Below, piece after piece: positions 1-6,790 of a stretch of 7,535 nucleotides of DNA. The notes under the pieces are model-generated. The model was not told the DNA's origin. It worked only from the letters and a program-made list of their open reading frames with translations, and made no database searches. The first letter of the stretch is position 1, and each line of letters opens with the position of its first letter. The stretch covers positions 1-7,535 of the forward strand of contig JANXQX010000185.1 of assembly GCA_025353305.1 (NCBI GenBank), read 5' to 3'. Source of the stretch: Holophagaceae bacterium. Its GTDB lineage: Bacteria > Acidobacteriota > Holophagae > Holophagales > Holophagaceae. Position numbers and translations under genes: made by a program.

Positions 1-801
1 TCGGAAGGCTTCGACACCTTCGCGCAAGGCATGCGCCTCACGCCCAAGTACCAGGACACCGCCATCGACCTTGCCCGGGCCGGCGACGCGGGGGCGGGCA
101 TGGCCATGGAACGGAATTTCATGATCGGGATCTGGAACTCCGAAGACCAGGACAGTTTGATGGCTTCCTATTTCGACATGGCCCTACGCTTCAAGGGCAC
201 CCGCATGGGTTTCATTGGCGAGCAGGGCGCGAAACGGTGGGATATGGTGGTGGAATTCAACAGCAGGTTCCCAAAGAGCCAAGAAATGCTGCTGCGGATG
301 GTGGACCGCGACCTGAACGTGGTGTTCAACACCAAGGGGTGGACGGAGAAAGACCTAACTTCGTTTGGTTGTTTCGCTCCCACGGTTTGGTGGCACGAAC
401 ACAAGTATAGATTCCACATGGGTCATGATTACCCAGACATGGATGGTTTTGACACCTTCTACGAGAGCATCGAAAAGCTATTCAGGAAATACTATAAGAA
501 GACTATATATCCTGATTTTACGCAATTCGGAGGTTTGAGGGCCACCAGCCGGGACCCAGATCCGGTCGGGACAAGCAATGTAGTTAGGGATATTAACCGC
601 TATGCCCGTCACCTGGGCTTGGCCGTGGTTGAGGCTCCTGGTAGACCGTTGTATCTATTCCACAAGGTAGGGGGAGATGGACCATATCGTAACGAAAACG
701 ACCTGGATCCGATCGAACTTGAAAAGAAAGACGACAGTCGGCGATGTAGTGACTGGCAGTGCATTAATTTGGGCCACCTGAAGGAAGGGGAGAAGCTGTG
801 A
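1..801 (+). CDS. Hypothetical protein, 5'-truncated by the window edge
   Basis: The reading frame is open from base 1 to the TGA at 799-801 (266 codons visible). The first ATG at 31 has no Shine-Dalgarno sequence and the frame is coding-like before it, so the true start probably lies outside the window. I do not recognise the family. No signal peptide or membrane segment is visible in this part. Visible traits, numbered from base 1, are a histidine-rich stretch around residues 130-143 (HEH, then H139 and H142-D143) and the pentapeptide GFDTF occurring twice (residues 3-7 and 149-153). The C-terminal tail is highly charged. GC content falls from about 68% in the first 120 bases to about 43% over 361-540, unlike all downstream genes. 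This suggests acquired or mosaic DNA. The C-terminal part of a polymorphic toxin is one possible reading, but no known toxin motif is seen. The frame is confidently coding; its function is unknown. Confidence 0.72.
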   Translation, partial: SEGFDTFAQGMRLTPKYQDTAIDLARAGDAGAGMAMERNFMIGIWNSEDQDSLMASYFDMALRFKGTRMGFIGEQGAKRWDMVVEFNSRFPKSQEMLLRMVDRDLNVVFNTKGWTEKDLTSFGCFAPTVWWHEHKYRFHMGHDYPDMDGFDTFYESIEKLFRKYYKKTIYPDFTQFGGLRATSRDPDPVGTSNVVRDINRYARHLGLAVVEAPGRPLYLFHKVGGDGPYRNENDLDPIELEKKDDSRRCSDWQCINLGHLKEGEKL

Positions 802-1109
802 GGGGCCGGGTTGTCTTCTCCGCCTTAATGGCTGTTCTAGTGGCGGGGACGGCCTCGCCCTTGCAGGCTTGGAAGACTGGAGCCTCCATACTGGATACGG
901 TGCATGGATGGCAGGCAGAGCGGGCTGGCCAGCTTCTGAGGCTGCGCCTGCCCCCGAATGCCCAGGAATGGGACCATCAAAACAGGGCAACCCATTTCAA
1001 ATATAATTGTCAGAAAAGCAAGATTGCTCCGCTCCCCTCAGCCTCTCCGCTGCCCTCCGCGTGGTCTTTTCATTCGTCTGTTTTGAAGCAAATCGATATC
1101 AGGGCGTAG
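798..1109 (+). CDS. Small putative exported protein, possibly decayed
   Basis: The GTG start at 798 overlaps the preceding TGA by four bases (GTGA). A strong purine-rich Shine-Dalgarno stretch (GGAAGGGGAG) lies just upstream, which supports translational coupling to the left-edge gene. The 103-residue product begins like a Sec signal peptide: Arg at positions 2 and 4, a hydrophobic core at about 5-17, and a plausible cleavage after SPLQA near residue 24. The part after about residue 70 looks poor as protein. It is encoded by DNA containing a TATAAT box and a C-rich periodic repeat (1027-1062). The true gene may therefore once have been longer and been cut, with this stop reached by chance. 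I recognise no family. If the upstream gene is an effector, a small exported partner is conceivable, but nothing in the sequence proves it. Confidence 0.42.
   Translation: MRGRVVFSALMAVLVAGTASPLQAWKTGASILDTVHGWQAERAGQLLRLRLPPNAQEWDHQNRATHFKYNCQKSKIAPLPSASPLPSAWSFHSSVLKQIDIRA
979..1007 (+). promoter_or_regulatory. Candidate promoter for the cyclase gene
   Basis: A perfect TATAAT hexamer lies at 1002-1007 in a locally AT-rich stretch, about 112 bases before the cyclase start. The -35 region at normal spacing (979-984, AAAACA) matches TTGACA poorly, so the call rests mainly on the -10. A transcript starting near 1014 would have a leader of about 105 nt that includes the C-rich repeat. Confidence 0.25.
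1027..1062 (+). repeat. C-rich periodic repeat (CTCMGC four times)
   Basis: The hexamer CTCCGC/CTCAGC occurs at 1027, 1037, 1045 and 1055, a spacing of 8-10 bases, and is followed by GTGG. This resembles the short periodic non-coding repeats scattered between genes in many GC-rich environmental bacteria (a resemblance recalled, not searched). It lies in the 3' part of the small ORF at 798-1109 and in the leader of the cyclase. No inverted partner is seen nearby. Confidence 0.4.
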
Positions 1110-1119
1110 ACTAAAGCGC

Positions 1120-2541
1120 GTGAGCGACGCAGCCTCAAGATTCACCCTCCTCCGGCAGGTGGTCGGCCCCCAGGGCGCGCATGCCGCTCAAGCCATCGAG
1201 CGCTTGGTGCTGGAAGGCGAGGATGCCGGCCTGTGCCGCGTGAACGCCTACGAGTTTGCCGCTCACAACGGCATCGACGAAGGGCTGGCGGTGGACGCCT
1301 TCGTCCACGCTTCCCACCTCGGCCTCTTCGACCTTTCCTGGAATCTGCTCTGCCCCGGCTGCGGGGGCGTGCTGGAGGCCTCGGCCAGCCTCAAGTCCGT
1401 GGACAAGGCCACCTACTACTGCGCCCTGTGCGCCGGGGGCTATGAGCCCACCCTGGACGAAATGGTGGAAGTGAGCTTCACGGTGAGCCCCGGCGTCCGC
1501 CGCATCGCCGCCCACGATCCCCAGTCGTTGCCCATGTGGGATTTCTACCGCCAGAATTTCTGGAGCTCGGGCATCTGCCTGCCGGAAGGCGCGGCCTACA
1601 AGGAACTGCTGGATTCGGTGATCCTGGATGCCGATGAAATCCCGCCCCGGGGAAAGTGCATCCTCAACGTGCAACTCCCCCAGCAATTCCTCATCGTGTT
1701 CGACCCGGTCACCCACTCGGCGACGTTTATCGATGTCCAGGGCGAACCCACCCGCGAGCGGCAGGACCTGACGGTGGTGTTCAACGATGCCAGTGCGCCC
1801 ACGGGCACGCTGCAACTGCGGCCGGGCCCGCTGCGGCTGACCCTGGAGAACCAGACGGATCACCGGGTGCTGCCCGGGATCTTCATCGCCAATGACCAGC
1901 TGCACGATCTGCTGGGCCACCGGCGGCGCTTCCTCACCGCCAAGGACCTGCTCACCCGCCAGACTTTCCGGGACCTGTACCGGGCCGACACTCTCGATAT
2001 CAATCAGCGACTGAAGATCACGAGCCTGACCTTCCTCTTCACCGACCTGAAGGGCTCCACCGAGCTTTATGAAAGGGTGGGGGACCTGGTGGCCTATGAC
2101 CTGGTCCGCGCCCATTTCCGTGTGCTGAACGAGGTGGTGGCCGCGGAATCCGGCTCGGTGGTGAAGACCATCGGCGATGCGGTGATGGCCACCTTCCCCA
2201 CGCCTGAACGGGGGCTCAAGGCGGCGCTCCGCATGCGGGAAGCCATGGGGCGGCTCAACGAGCCCGTGGACCGGGAAGACCTGCTGCTGAAAATCGGCCT
2301 GCACGAAGGGCCCTGCCTGGCGGTGACGCTCAACGAGCGGCTGGACTACTTCGGGCAGACGGTGAACATCGCCGCCCGGGTGCAGGGCCTGGCCCAGTCG
2401 CACACCATCTTCACCACCGAGCCCGTGGTGTCCAACCCCAGCGTGGCGAGGCTCATGGCGGACCGGGGCCTCCAGGCGATACCCAGGCAGGCTTCCCTGC
2501 GTGGGATCAAGGAATCGCTGACGGTCTATGAGATCCCCTGA
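1120..2541 (+). CDS. Class III adenylate cyclase with N-terminal DUF5939-like zinc-ribbon region
   Basis: The 473-residue protein is predicted to convert ATP to cAMP in the cytoplasm; no signal peptide or membrane segment is visible. Residues 1-300 resemble the DUF5939 region found N-terminal to such cyclases. They include a zinc-ribbon pattern, C78-x2-C81 and C101-x2-C104. The catalytic domain covers about 300-473. It keeps the metal aspartates D309 (in FTDLKGST) and D353 (in KTIGDA), the adenine-selecting pair K349 and D409 (in LDYFG), and the transition-state residues N416 and R420 (in VNIAAR). All active-site residues are therefore present in one chain, consistent with a homodimer. The Lys/Asp pair favours adenylate over guanylate cyclase. 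The GTG start at 1120 lacks a good Shine-Dalgarno sequence. The frame has a stop at 1084-1086, so any alternative start would be internal. The signal sensed by the N-terminal region is unknown. Confidence 0.9.
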   Translation: MSDAASRFTLLRQVVGPQGAHAAQAIERLVLEGEDAGLCRVNAYEFAAHNGIDEGLAVDAFVHASHLGLFDLSWNLLCPGCGGVLEASASLKSVDKATYYCALCAGGYEPTLDEMVEVSFTVSPGVRRIAAHDPQSLPMWDFYRQNFWSSGICLPEGAAYKELLDSVILDADEIPPRGKCILNVQLPQQFLIVFDPVTHSATFIDVQGEPTRERQDLTVVFNDASAPTGTLQLRPGPLRLTLENQTDHRVLPGIFIANDQLHDLLGHRRRFLTAKDLLTRQTFRDLYRADTLDINQRLKITSLTFLFTDLKGSTELYERVGDLVAYDLVRAHFRVLNEVVAAESGSVVKTIGDAVMATFPTPERGLKAALRMREAMGRLNEPVDREDLLLKIGLHEGPCLAVTLNERLDYFGQTVNIAARVQGLAQSHTIFTTEPVVSNPSVARLMADRGLQAIPRQASLRGIKESLTVYEIP

Positions 2542-2572
2542 GCTATTTCCGGGACTGAACAAGGGCGCATTA

Positions 2573-2597
2573 GTACTTGACCAATAAAGTAGGCTTT
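2573..2597 (+). promoter_or_regulatory. Candidate IscR/Rrf2-type operator upstream of cysK
   Basis: This 25-base stretch matches the E. coli IscR type-1 consensus (as I recall it: ATA-SYY-GACT-RWWWY-AGTC-RRS-TAT) at 20 of 25 positions. Matches include the GAC core at 2579-2581, the AGT at 2588-2590 and the following GGC. It covers the -35 element and most of the spacer of the cysK promoter, the position expected for a repressor. The regulator gene is not in the window. Confidence 0.45.
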
Positions 2598-2604
2598 GTA
2601 TCCT
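2577..2604 (+). promoter_or_regulatory. Predicted sigma-70 promoter of cysK
   Basis: The -35 element TTGACC (2577-2582, 5 of 6 consensus bases) and the -10 element TATCCT (2599-2604, 4 of 6) are separated by 16 bases. Transcription would begin near 2611, giving a leader of about 18 nt that contains the ribosome-binding site. The promoter lies in the 87-base gap after the cyclase stop, so cysK need not be cotranscribed with the cyclase. Confidence 0.55.
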
Positions 2605-2616
2605 GGTAGCACCTTC

Positions 2617-2623
2617 AAGGAGA
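2617..2623 (+). promoter_or_regulatory. Ribosome-binding site setting the cysK start
   Basis: AAGGAGA ends five bases before the ATG at 2629. This fixes the start there rather than at the in-frame TTG at 2596, which lies inside the promoter. Confidence 0.8.
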
Positions 2624-2628
2624 CAGAC

Positions 2629-3582
2629 ATGCCGCAGCGACCCAATCGCGTCGACCACATCTACGATCTGGTGGGCTTCACGCCGGTCGTGCGCCTGAAC
2701 CGCGTGGTGCCGAAAGGGTCAGCCACGGTCTTCGTGAAACTGGAAAGCGCGAATCCCGGCGGCAGCGTGAAGGATCGCATCGCCCTGAACATGATCCTCG
2801 ATGCGGAAGCCCGCGGCGCGCTGAAACCCGGCATGAAGATCCTGGAAGCCACCTCCGGCAACACGGGCATCGGCCTGGCCTTCATCGCCGCGGCCAAGGG
2901 TTATCCCACGCTGCTGGTGATGCCCGACACCATGACCCTGGAGCGCCGCGCGCTGGTCAAGGCCTACGGCGCGCAGATCGTGCTGACTCCCGGCGCGGGC
3001 GGCATAAAAGCCGCGGTGGACAAGGCCGAGGAGATCGCCGCAGGCGATGCCAATTATTTCCTCGTGCGGCAGTTCGACAACCCCGCGAATCCGGACGTGC
3101 ACCGCAAGACCACGGCCATTGAATTGCTGGATCAGGTGCCCGAGCTGGATGCCTTCGTCGCGGGCGTGGGGACTGGCGGAACCATCACGGGCGTGGGTGA
3201 GGTGCTCGCGCAGCTGAAGCCGGGAACTCTCGTGGTAGCGGTGGAACCCGAGAGTTCGCCGCTCCTCACCAAGGGCACGCCGGGACCCAACAAGATCCAG
3301 GGCATCGGCCCGAATTTCGTGCCGGGCATCCTCAACCGGGAAGCGTTCCATAGGGTGGAAGATGTGAGCTACGAGGATGCAGTCGCCATGGCCCGCCGCC
3401 TCACCCGCGAAGAAGCCCTGTTCTCGGGCATCTCCACCGGCGCCATCGTCCATGCGGCGCTGAAGATCGCCGCGGAATTGGGCGAAGGGAAGACGGTCGT
3501 CGCGGTGCTGTGCGATACCGGCGAACGCTACCTCAGCCATCCGCTCTATGCGGAGATCGATGGGCCGGTGGAAGTGATCTGA
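2629..3582 (+). CDS. cysK: O-acetylserine sulfhydrylase (cysteine synthase A)
   Basis: This 317-residue PLP enzyme makes L-cysteine from O-acetyl-L-serine and sulfide, the last step of cysteine synthesis, in the cytoplasm. Visible motifs are the PLP-binding lysine K48 in NPGGSVKDR, the substrate loop SGNTG at 76-80, and the phosphate-binding GTGGT at 181-185. KIQGIG at 222-227 is typical of CysK rather than CysM. SGIS at 266-269 and CDTGERYLS at 295-303 complete the active site. The length is normal for the family. The ATG at 2629 is chosen for its AAGGAGA ribosome site. The gene has its own promoter with an overlapping IscR-like operator. It converges on the Asp-box gene across a 164-base gap. 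A cystathionine beta-synthase-like role is possible but less likely, since there is no CBS domain and the CysK motifs are intact. Confidence 0.95.
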   Translation: MPQRPNRVDHIYDLVGFTPVVRLNRVVPKGSATVFVKLESANPGGSVKDRIALNMILDAEARGALKPGMKILEATSGNTGIGLAFIAAAKGYPTLLVMPDTMTLERRALVKAYGAQIVLTPGAGGIKAAVDKAEEIAAGDANYFLVRQFDNPANPDVHRKTTAIELLDQVPELDAFVAGVGTGGTITGVGEVLAQLKPGTLVVAVEPESSPLLTKGTPGPNKIQGIGPNFVPGILNREAFHRVEDVSYEDAVAMARRLTREEALFSGISTGAIVHAALKIAAELGEGKTVVAVLCDTGERYLSHPLYAEIDGPVEVI

Positions 3583-3746
3583 AAAACCGATTAGCCAAGG
3601 ATCAGACGTGTCTTAAAGGCTGCCCTGAATGCAAATCCTGGAAGTCCAGTATTTGATTTTCAAATCGGTGAATATCCTGAAAATCCATGGCTGATATTCT
3701 TGCCTCGAATTTCAGCTGAACCGAAAGTAGTCAAGATCGGCTGGGT
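3583..3746. other. Convergent intergenic region with several inverted repeats
   Basis: No coding sequence is seen in this AT-richer gap between the cysK stop and the stop of the minus-strand Asp-box gene. It holds two interlaced 7-base perfect inverted repeats: GATTTTC 3655-3661 with GAAAATC 3679-3685, and GAATATC 3670-3676 with GATATTC 3693-3699. It also holds a 10-base perfect palindrome TTCAGCTGAA at 3711-3720. On the minus strand, AGCC/GGCT arms with an inner AAG/CTT (about 3592-3625) precede a run of five T (complement of 3582-3586), a weak terminator candidate. No classical stem with a U-tract is evident for cysK. Confidence 0.4.
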
Positions 3747-6740
3747 CTAGTGCGTCGCCTTTTTCAGCTCATCGAACCTATTAGTCAGCGTTGTGAGCCT
3801 TTGCTGGGCTTCGCGTTCCGCCGTGATGGCCTGAGCAGTGGGATTCACGTCGGCGCTTTGAAAAAGCTCCAGCAGGCGGGCCATGTCGCCGTGAAGCTTG
3901 GTGAAGTCCGACTCCAGTGTTGTGAATTCGGGGTCGGTGGATTTCATGGCCTTCAGGGCTTCGATGGCTTTGCAGGTCCGGGTCATGCCGTTCATGCAGG
4001 CCACCGACAGATCAAATTGCCGCTGAAGCTCTGATGAGGGTATTTTGACTCGTGGATCCATCCGCACCACAAACGGTTTGGAGGCAACTTTCTGGCCGTT
4101 GACCAGGAGCCTGGCCGTGTAGGTGCCCGGCAAGACCCAGGCGCCACGGGGTTCTTCCCACGTATCGTGAATCACCGCAGAAATCGGATAGTCGCGTTCC
4201 AGGGCGCGTGGTGCTTGGAGATGGAGGTCCCACACGAAGCGGTGCCCCCCGGCCTTGGTGGAGATGGTCTGGGCCGGGCGGAGCCAGTAGGTGGGCTTGT
4301 TAAGGTCATCCGCATTCACGGGGTCGGGCGTGTCGGAACTCGAAAAGACCATGCTGCGGGATAATCCGAAATCAATCACCAAGCTCACCTCGCCCTTGAT
4401 GTCTTCCTTCAGCAAGTAATCGAGCACCGCCCCATCCGGCGGGTTCTGGCCCACCGGTTCCTCGGGCGGAAGCGGCGTATCGGTATTCATGTTCCAGCGC
4501 ACGCGGGTCGCGACCTGGGGCTTGAAAAGGAACGCCGGAGCCTTCGTCAGCTCCGGGGCGAATTGCCGCAGCGGCGTGATGTCATCGAGGATCCAGAAGG
4601 AGCGGCCATGGGTGCCCACTACGATGTCATCGCCATGGATGACGAGATCGCGGATGGAGGTCGCGGGCAGATTCTGGCGGAGGGTCTGCCAATGGTCGCC
4701 ATCGTCGAAGCTCACGAAAACCGTCTGCTCGGTACCCGCGAACAGCAGGCCCTGGCGCTCGGGATCTTCGCGCACGGTGTTCACGATGGTGCCCATCGGC
4801 AGCCCTTCGGTGATGTGCTGCCATGACTTGCCGCCATCCCGGGTGCGGTAGATGTGGGGCCGCAGATCATCCAGCCGCAGCGTGTTCACGGCGGCGTAGC
4901 AGGTCTGTTCAGTGAAATGCGACGCCTCGAGCTGCGCGATCTTGCTCCAGGGCGCCAGGCCCGCCGGAGTCACGTTCTGCCAGGTCTTGCCGCCATCGAA
5001 CGTGGTGTGGATCAGGCCATCGTCCGTCCCTGCCCAAAGATGATTGAGGTCCTTGAACGATGGCGCCAGGGCGTAGATGACGCCACGGCGCTGGATCACG
5101 GCGTCCTGGGTATTCGAGTAGACACCCACATTTGCCGGCGTGGGCAGGTCCGTTCGTGAGAGATCGGAACTGATGGTTTCCCAGGTCTGCCCCCCGTTCC
5201 TGGTCTTGAACAGTACATTTCCGGCCAGGTAGAGCACGTGCGGATCCACCGGCGAGAACATAATCGGGGTGGTGCGCAGGTACCTGGATTTCCGCTTCAG
5301 TGGATCCGGCGAGACATCCTGCGTCTGGCCTGTGCGGAAATCGAAGCGCGAGGCGCGACCGGCCCCCACTCCATAGATGATGTCGGGATTCAGAGGGTCC
5401 GGCGCTACGTAGCCGTACTCTTCCACGCCCACGGGCTGCCAATCCCGGAAGGAGATCGCGCCATGGTCAGAGCGGCTCCTGATGCCCACGGAACCGCTTT
5501 CCTGCTGGCCCCCGTAGACCCAATACGGAAACCGGTTGTCGGTGATCACGTGGTAGAACTGCGCTGTGGGCTGGTTGTACCAGCTGCTCCAAGTGTCGCC
5601 GCCATTGACAGTGAGCGTCGCGCCCTGATCGACGCCCAGCAGGATGATTTTTGGATTTTCAGGATTGATCCAGATGTTGTGGTAGTCGTCGCCGCCGGGC
5701 GCCCCCTTGATGGCGGTCCAGGACTTTGCCCCATCCGTTGAACGGTAGAAGCTGGTGTTGACGGCATAGACCAGATCGCGGTTCGCAGGATCCACTTGGA
5801 TCTCGGCGAAATCATCACCACGGTCATGGATGCGAGGTTCCTTGTTCACCTGCGCCCATGATTCGCCGGCATCCCCGGAGCGGTAGGTCCCGGCGCCTTC
5901 TTTCGACTCCACCTGGGCATACATCCGCCTGGCATCACTCGGCGCGATGGCGAAACCGATGCGGCTGAGCCCTTGCGCGAACGTAGGCAATCCCTTGGTC
6001 AGCGGATGCCAGGAGGCACCGCCATCCGGGGACTTGTAGAGTCCGCTGTGGGGGCCGGTGAAGGCGCCGTTCTCCCATGGAGCCTGACGGGCGGCCCACA
6101 AATCCGCGTAAATGATTTGCGGATTCGCCGGATCGAACGCCAGGGAGATCGCGCCGGTGTTCTCATCCTTGTAGAGCACTTTTTCGAAGGACTTGCCGCC
6201 ATCCAGCGACCGGAAAACCCCGCGTTCGGTGTTGGCCCCGTAAGGATGGCCCAGCACCGCCACGAAGAGGCGATCAGGATTTCCAGGGTCGACAATGATG
6301 CTCCCGATCTGCTGGCCATCGCGCAGACCGAGATGGTTCCAGGTCTTGCCGCCATTGTTGGACTTGTAGATGCCGTCGCCGGTGCTGAGATCGGGCCGCT
6401 GCAGGCCCTCGCCGCTCCCCACGTAGATGATGTCGGGGTTGGAAGGCGCCACCGCCAGGGCGCCGATGGACCCCGTGGGCTGGCCATCGAAGATCGGCTT
6501 CCAGGTGTGGCCAAAATCGGTGCTTTTCCACACGCCGCCGTTATTCGGGGCCATGAAGAAGACATTTGGCTGTTTGGGAATGCCGGACACCGCCACGGTG
6601 CGCCCGCCCCGGAAGGGCCCGATGCTGCGCCACTTCAGGCCCGCGAACAGGCTTGGGTCATAGGTCTGGGTCGTGGCCTGCAGGCAGGCGATCGAGAGGA
6701 GGGTGCGAAGCAGGACGGGCGCGGTGCGGGGCTTGCACAT
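3747..6740 (-). CDS. Exported Asp-box (BNR/VPS10-sortilin-like) beta-propeller protein
   Basis: The 997-residue protein starts at the ATG at 6740-6738, chosen because TGGAGGT (6753-6747) sits six bases upstream; the frame itself extends to 6824 without such a site. Residues 1-22 form a signal peptide with a likely cleavage after LQA. A cysteine at 19 follows SIA, a poor lipobox. Eleven Asp boxes of the form S/T-x-D/N-x-G-x-T/S-W start at residues 73, 127, 178, 237, 288, 334, 377, 513, 580, 633 and 677, the pattern of sortilin-like propellers. HGRSFWILDD (711-720) closes the propeller part. Residues about 830-895 look like an Ig/FlgD-like beta domain (RFVWDLH, PGTYTARL). The last 90 residues are probably helical. 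Such proteins are numerous in Acidobacteriota and are often labelled glycosyl hydrolases, but no catalytic residues are identifiable. The role is probably surface or periplasmic binding; the ligand is unknown. Confidence 0.9.
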   Translation of the reverse strand: MCKPRTAPVLLRTLLSIACLQATTQTYDPSLFAGLKWRSIGPFRGGRTVAVSGIPKQPNVFFMAPNNGGVWKSTDFGHTWKPIFDGQPTGSIGALAVAPSNPDIIYVGSGEGLQRPDLSTGDGIYKSNNGGKTWNHLGLRDGQQIGSIIVDPGNPDRLFVAVLGHPYGANTERGVFRSLDGGKSFEKVLYKDENTGAISLAFDPANPQIIYADLWAARQAPWENGAFTGPHSGLYKSPDGGASWHPLTKGLPTFAQGLSRIGFAIAPSDARRMYAQVESKEGAGTYRSGDAGESWAQVNKEPRIHDRGDDFAEIQVDPANRDLVYAVNTSFYRSTDGAKSWTAIKGAPGGDDYHNIWINPENPKIILLGVDQGATLTVNGGDTWSSWYNQPTAQFYHVITDNRFPYWVYGGQQESGSVGIRSRSDHGAISFRDWQPVGVEEYGYVAPDPLNPDIIYGVGAGRASRFDFRTGQTQDVSPDPLKRKSRYLRTTPIMFSPVDPHVLYLAGNVLFKTRNGGQTWETISSDLSRTDLPTPANVGVYSNTQDAVIQRRGVIYALAPSFKDLNHLWAGTDDGLIHTTFDGGKTWQNVTPAGLAPWSKIAQLEASHFTEQTCYAAVNTLRLDDLRPHIYRTRDGGKSWQHITEGLPMGTIVNTVREDPERQGLLFAGTEQTVFVSFDDGDHWQTLRQNLPATSIRDLVIHGDDIVVGTHGRSFWILDDITPLRQFAPELTKAPAFLFKPQVATRVRWNMNTDTPLPPEEPVGQNPPDGAVLDYLLKEDIKGEVSLVIDFGLSRSMVFSSSDTPDPVNADDLNKPTYWLRPAQTISTKAGGHRFVWDLHLQAPRALERDYPISAVIHDTWEEPRGAWVLPGTYTARLLVNGQKVASKPFVVRMDPRVKIPSSELQRQFDLSVACMNGMTRTCKAIEALKAMKSTDPEFTTLESDFTKLHGDMARLLELFQSADVNPTAQAITAEREAQQRLTTLTNRFDELKKATH

Positions 6741-6790
6741 TGGGATACCTCCAGGGAAGTATGGATCTGAGGATGACCTAGACTGGATGG
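6741..6790. promoter_or_regulatory. 50-base divergent start region
   Basis: Two divergent genes begin only 50 bases apart. The promoters must therefore overlap each other or reach into the opposite coding sequence. On the minus strand CATACT (about 6757-6762) is a possible -10 without a good -35. For smpB no convincing -35/-10 pair is visible. Confidence 0.35.
6747..6753 (-). promoter_or_regulatory. Ribosome-binding site setting the Asp-box protein start
   Basis: The minus strand reads TGGAGGT here, ending six bases before the ATG at 6740. It places the start directly before a signal peptide and argues against the longer version beginning at 6824, which would overlap smpB. Confidence 0.8.

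Noticed and set aside
1135..2658. 507-residue open frame on the minus strand opposite the cyclase
   Set aside because: It is a shadow of GC-rich coding DNA: the plus-strand frame has complete cyclase motifs, while this one has low-complexity His/Gly/Arg-rich content and runs through the cysK promoter.
2719..3540. 273-residue open frame on the minus strand opposite cysK
   Set aside because: cysK on the plus strand has all PLP-enzyme motifs; the opposite frame is a shadow.
5973..6770. 265-residue open frame on the plus strand inside the Asp-box gene
   Set aside because: The minus-strand frame carries the signal peptide and Asp boxes; this frame has no recognisable domain or ribosome site and is a composition artefact.
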